A stretch of 64,000 nucleotides of DNA from NCBI GenBank assembly GCA_001599815.1, contig BCIA01000006.1, forward strand, positions 3,040,961 through 3,104,960. The letters are read 5' to 3'. This DNA comes from Furcasterigmium furcatum (lineage: Eukaryota > Ascomycota > Sordariomycetes > Glomerellales > Plectosphaerellaceae). Position numbers and translations under genes: made by a program. The notes under the pieces are model-generated. The model was given only the letters and a program-made list of their open reading frames with translations. It was not told where the DNA came from and did no database searches. This document shows positions 62,645 through 64,000 of the stretch, one piece after another (within the stretch, counting starts at the first letter, position 1; each line of letters begins with the position of its first letter).

Positions 62645-63885
62645 TTGCTCGGCTGCCACTACTGGACCAGATCAACAAGAAGGAAGACTAACCATGGTTT
62701 TTTTCAACCCATCTCAGATCCCTCCGCTACCAAGAGCTCAGTGCATAAAGTCAAGCCTGAAGGCGGGATGCAATAATCCCGACAGGCGTCGAGTGCTTCA
62801 AGCCCTTGCTATTGTGAGGCGAGCAGGCAGGACGGACAAGATGTCGAATTGGCCAACCGCTCAGTCATTGAGGGCAATGGGAAGCGAATCAACCAAACAC
62901 CACGCGCCAACCTGAACTCCCCGTTCCGTCCACGAGCAACTGAAGAAATTATTCCTTCGCCTGCACTTGTCGAGTTGACCGGCTCATACTATTTGCCAGT
63001 GCGACTCTGCAAGGTGTGTCCTCAAACTGCAGAGCATGGGACGACCAAGAAGTTGACAGTACAAGTTTGGCAGGTTGATGCGCATGGGTTACATCAAGGC
63101 GATCAGCGCGAGGGCAGAAGGATGATCGCTGGGGGCTCCCGCAAGCGATCCAATGGGCACTCCAGACACGCTGGAAGAGCACCGCGGTGTGTCCGCCGAA
63201 GTTCATACCCTCTTGGCCGGGGAGGCAATTGTAGCCGCCAACGCCAAGCGCCTTACGACTCTTGCAACACCGGCATCGGCTCCGATCCATATCCCGGCAC
63301 AGAGATTGTTCAGGCTCTCAAGTGCGGTCCAACAACTGCCGGGCCGGGCCTTGAACTTCTGTCGCCGAAGTAGCTAGTCCAGGGGATAGACTGCCCGGCG
63401 TCGAACCCTCTGCGCTTCCAGATGCCCACCATCGTCCCCGGAAATACGCCCATGGGAATAGATGACGCCGCATTCCGCCCTCGTCGCGAGTCAGTCCTCG
63501 GCAACCGATCACCAACGGCCCTATTCCGGCGCCTGTGCTTTCCCCATGGCCCGGCGACTCAGTCCACGTTTTCGCCCAGCCCACATGGAGACCCCGCGGG
63601 TGTGGAGGACGACATGGAGATCCCCTGAAGCAAAAAGTCCGTTAAGCTTGTTTTCTCGCAGAGATCCCGATTTTTGATCGTTCATGCTCCTGACTTGGCA
63701 GCTCTGACAGGTTCGTGTCAGGCGAGCGACGAACGCCGGGATCTGCACATAAAGACGACCAGTCCCCGCGATCACCAACGCCTTTCTGATCACGTTGTCT
63801 CTCATCACCAGCCACAGGGCACCAACTCACCTCCAAGGAGGTCTCATCTCGTCTCGATACGCCTGCCCTCGATACCGCCGCCACC
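62645..63885. other. Intergenic region upstream of the last MFS gene
   Basis: About 1.2 kb. It may contain the alternative last exon of the F-box-like gene (62718-62776). Otherwise only short, low-information ORFs on both strands. Confidence 0.4.
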
Positions 63886-64000
63886 ATGCCTCTCCTCACG
63901 GGTCGCGCGTTGAACTACGCCATCACCGTGGCAGCCGGCTCCGGCTTCCTGCTCTTTGGTTATGACCAGGGAGGTGAGACAAGACATCTTGAACGTGTGA
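63886..64000 (+). CDS. MFS sugar transporter, first exon (runs off the window)
   Basis: From ATG 63886 (context CACCATGCC), the sequence reads MPLLTGRALNYAITVAAGSG followed by FLLFGYDQG, the start of TM1 in fungal SP-family sugar/quinate transporters (FGYDQGV). The exon ends at 63973 with a GTGAGA donor, after which the sequence is intronic to the end of the window. The Gly codon would be followed by Val after splicing, as in the family. Only 29 codons are visible, so the substrate class cannot be judged. Confidence 0.75.
   Translation, partial: MPLLTGRALNYAITVAAGSGFLLFGYDQGGETRHLERV

Noticed and set aside
62849..63373. 174-codon plus-strand frame
   Set aside because: No convincing start (non-ATG upstream part), no domain, and amino-acid composition like translated noncoding DNA.
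1..64000. Possible transposon, repeat-induced mutation (RIP) island, rRNA, tRNA or CRISPR array
   Set aside because: No terminal repeats, transposase or reverse-transcriptase motifs, no strongly AT-biased block, no B-box-like GGTTCGANNCC with a matching A box, and no spaced direct-repeat array were found by eye.

Overview
The window is nuclear DNA from a filamentous ascomycete (Pezizomycotina, most likely a Sordariomycete). The evidence is short introns (about 44-81 bp) with GTRNGT donors, CTRAC branch sites and YAG acceptors, three Zn2Cys6 regulators, an augmin HAUS6 gene, GH28/GH43/GH1 plant-wall enzymes and a killer-toxin-like GH18 chitinase. I see no rRNA, tRNA, CRISPR array or intact transposon. 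Exon junctions were placed by eye from splice signals and reading frame. For most spliced genes the joined length is a whole number of codons.

Layout. 1-5.3 kb holds housekeeping genes: an RBM25/Snu71-like splicing factor (5' part), a mitochondrial ribosomal S21 protein and HAUS6. 6.3-13 kb has a secreted, possibly GPI-anchored protein, an exo-polygalacturonase-type GH28, an unknown acidic protein and an SDR. 13.5-20.2 kb has a dihydroxyacetone-synthase-like transketolase, a large Zn2Cys6 factor and an unknown type I membrane protein.

20.9-28.7 kb looks like a sugar-utilisation block: GH1 beta-glucosidase, Zn2Cys6 regulator, GH43 beta-xylosidase and a divergent MFS sugar transporter. Three TCGGAGAAC copies lie in the GH43/transporter promoter region. 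29.2-39.4 kb is a chitin or cell-wall interaction block: a four-LysM secreted protein, an unknown secreted protein, a 1640-residue LysM/CBM18/GH18 killer-toxin-like chitinase, and a small cytosolic protein that loosely resembles SUKH/Smi1 immunity proteins. 39.7-43.3 kb has a C2H2 zinc-finger gene and an OTT_1508-type deaminase-fold protein.

43.6-59.9 kb is a dense oxidative cluster without a PKS, NRPS or terpene synthase: two NtaA/SnaA/DszA-type flavin monooxygenases, a CYP504-like P450, an Old Yellow Enzyme, a Zn2Cys6 regulator, an MDR reductase, an alpha/beta-hydrolase-fold protein and an amino-acid permease. I infer a catabolic or detoxification pathway for an aromatic or nitrogen/sulfur-containing compound. 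Several of its enzymes have unusual active-site residues. The window ends with an F-box-like protein and the first exon of another MFS sugar transporter.
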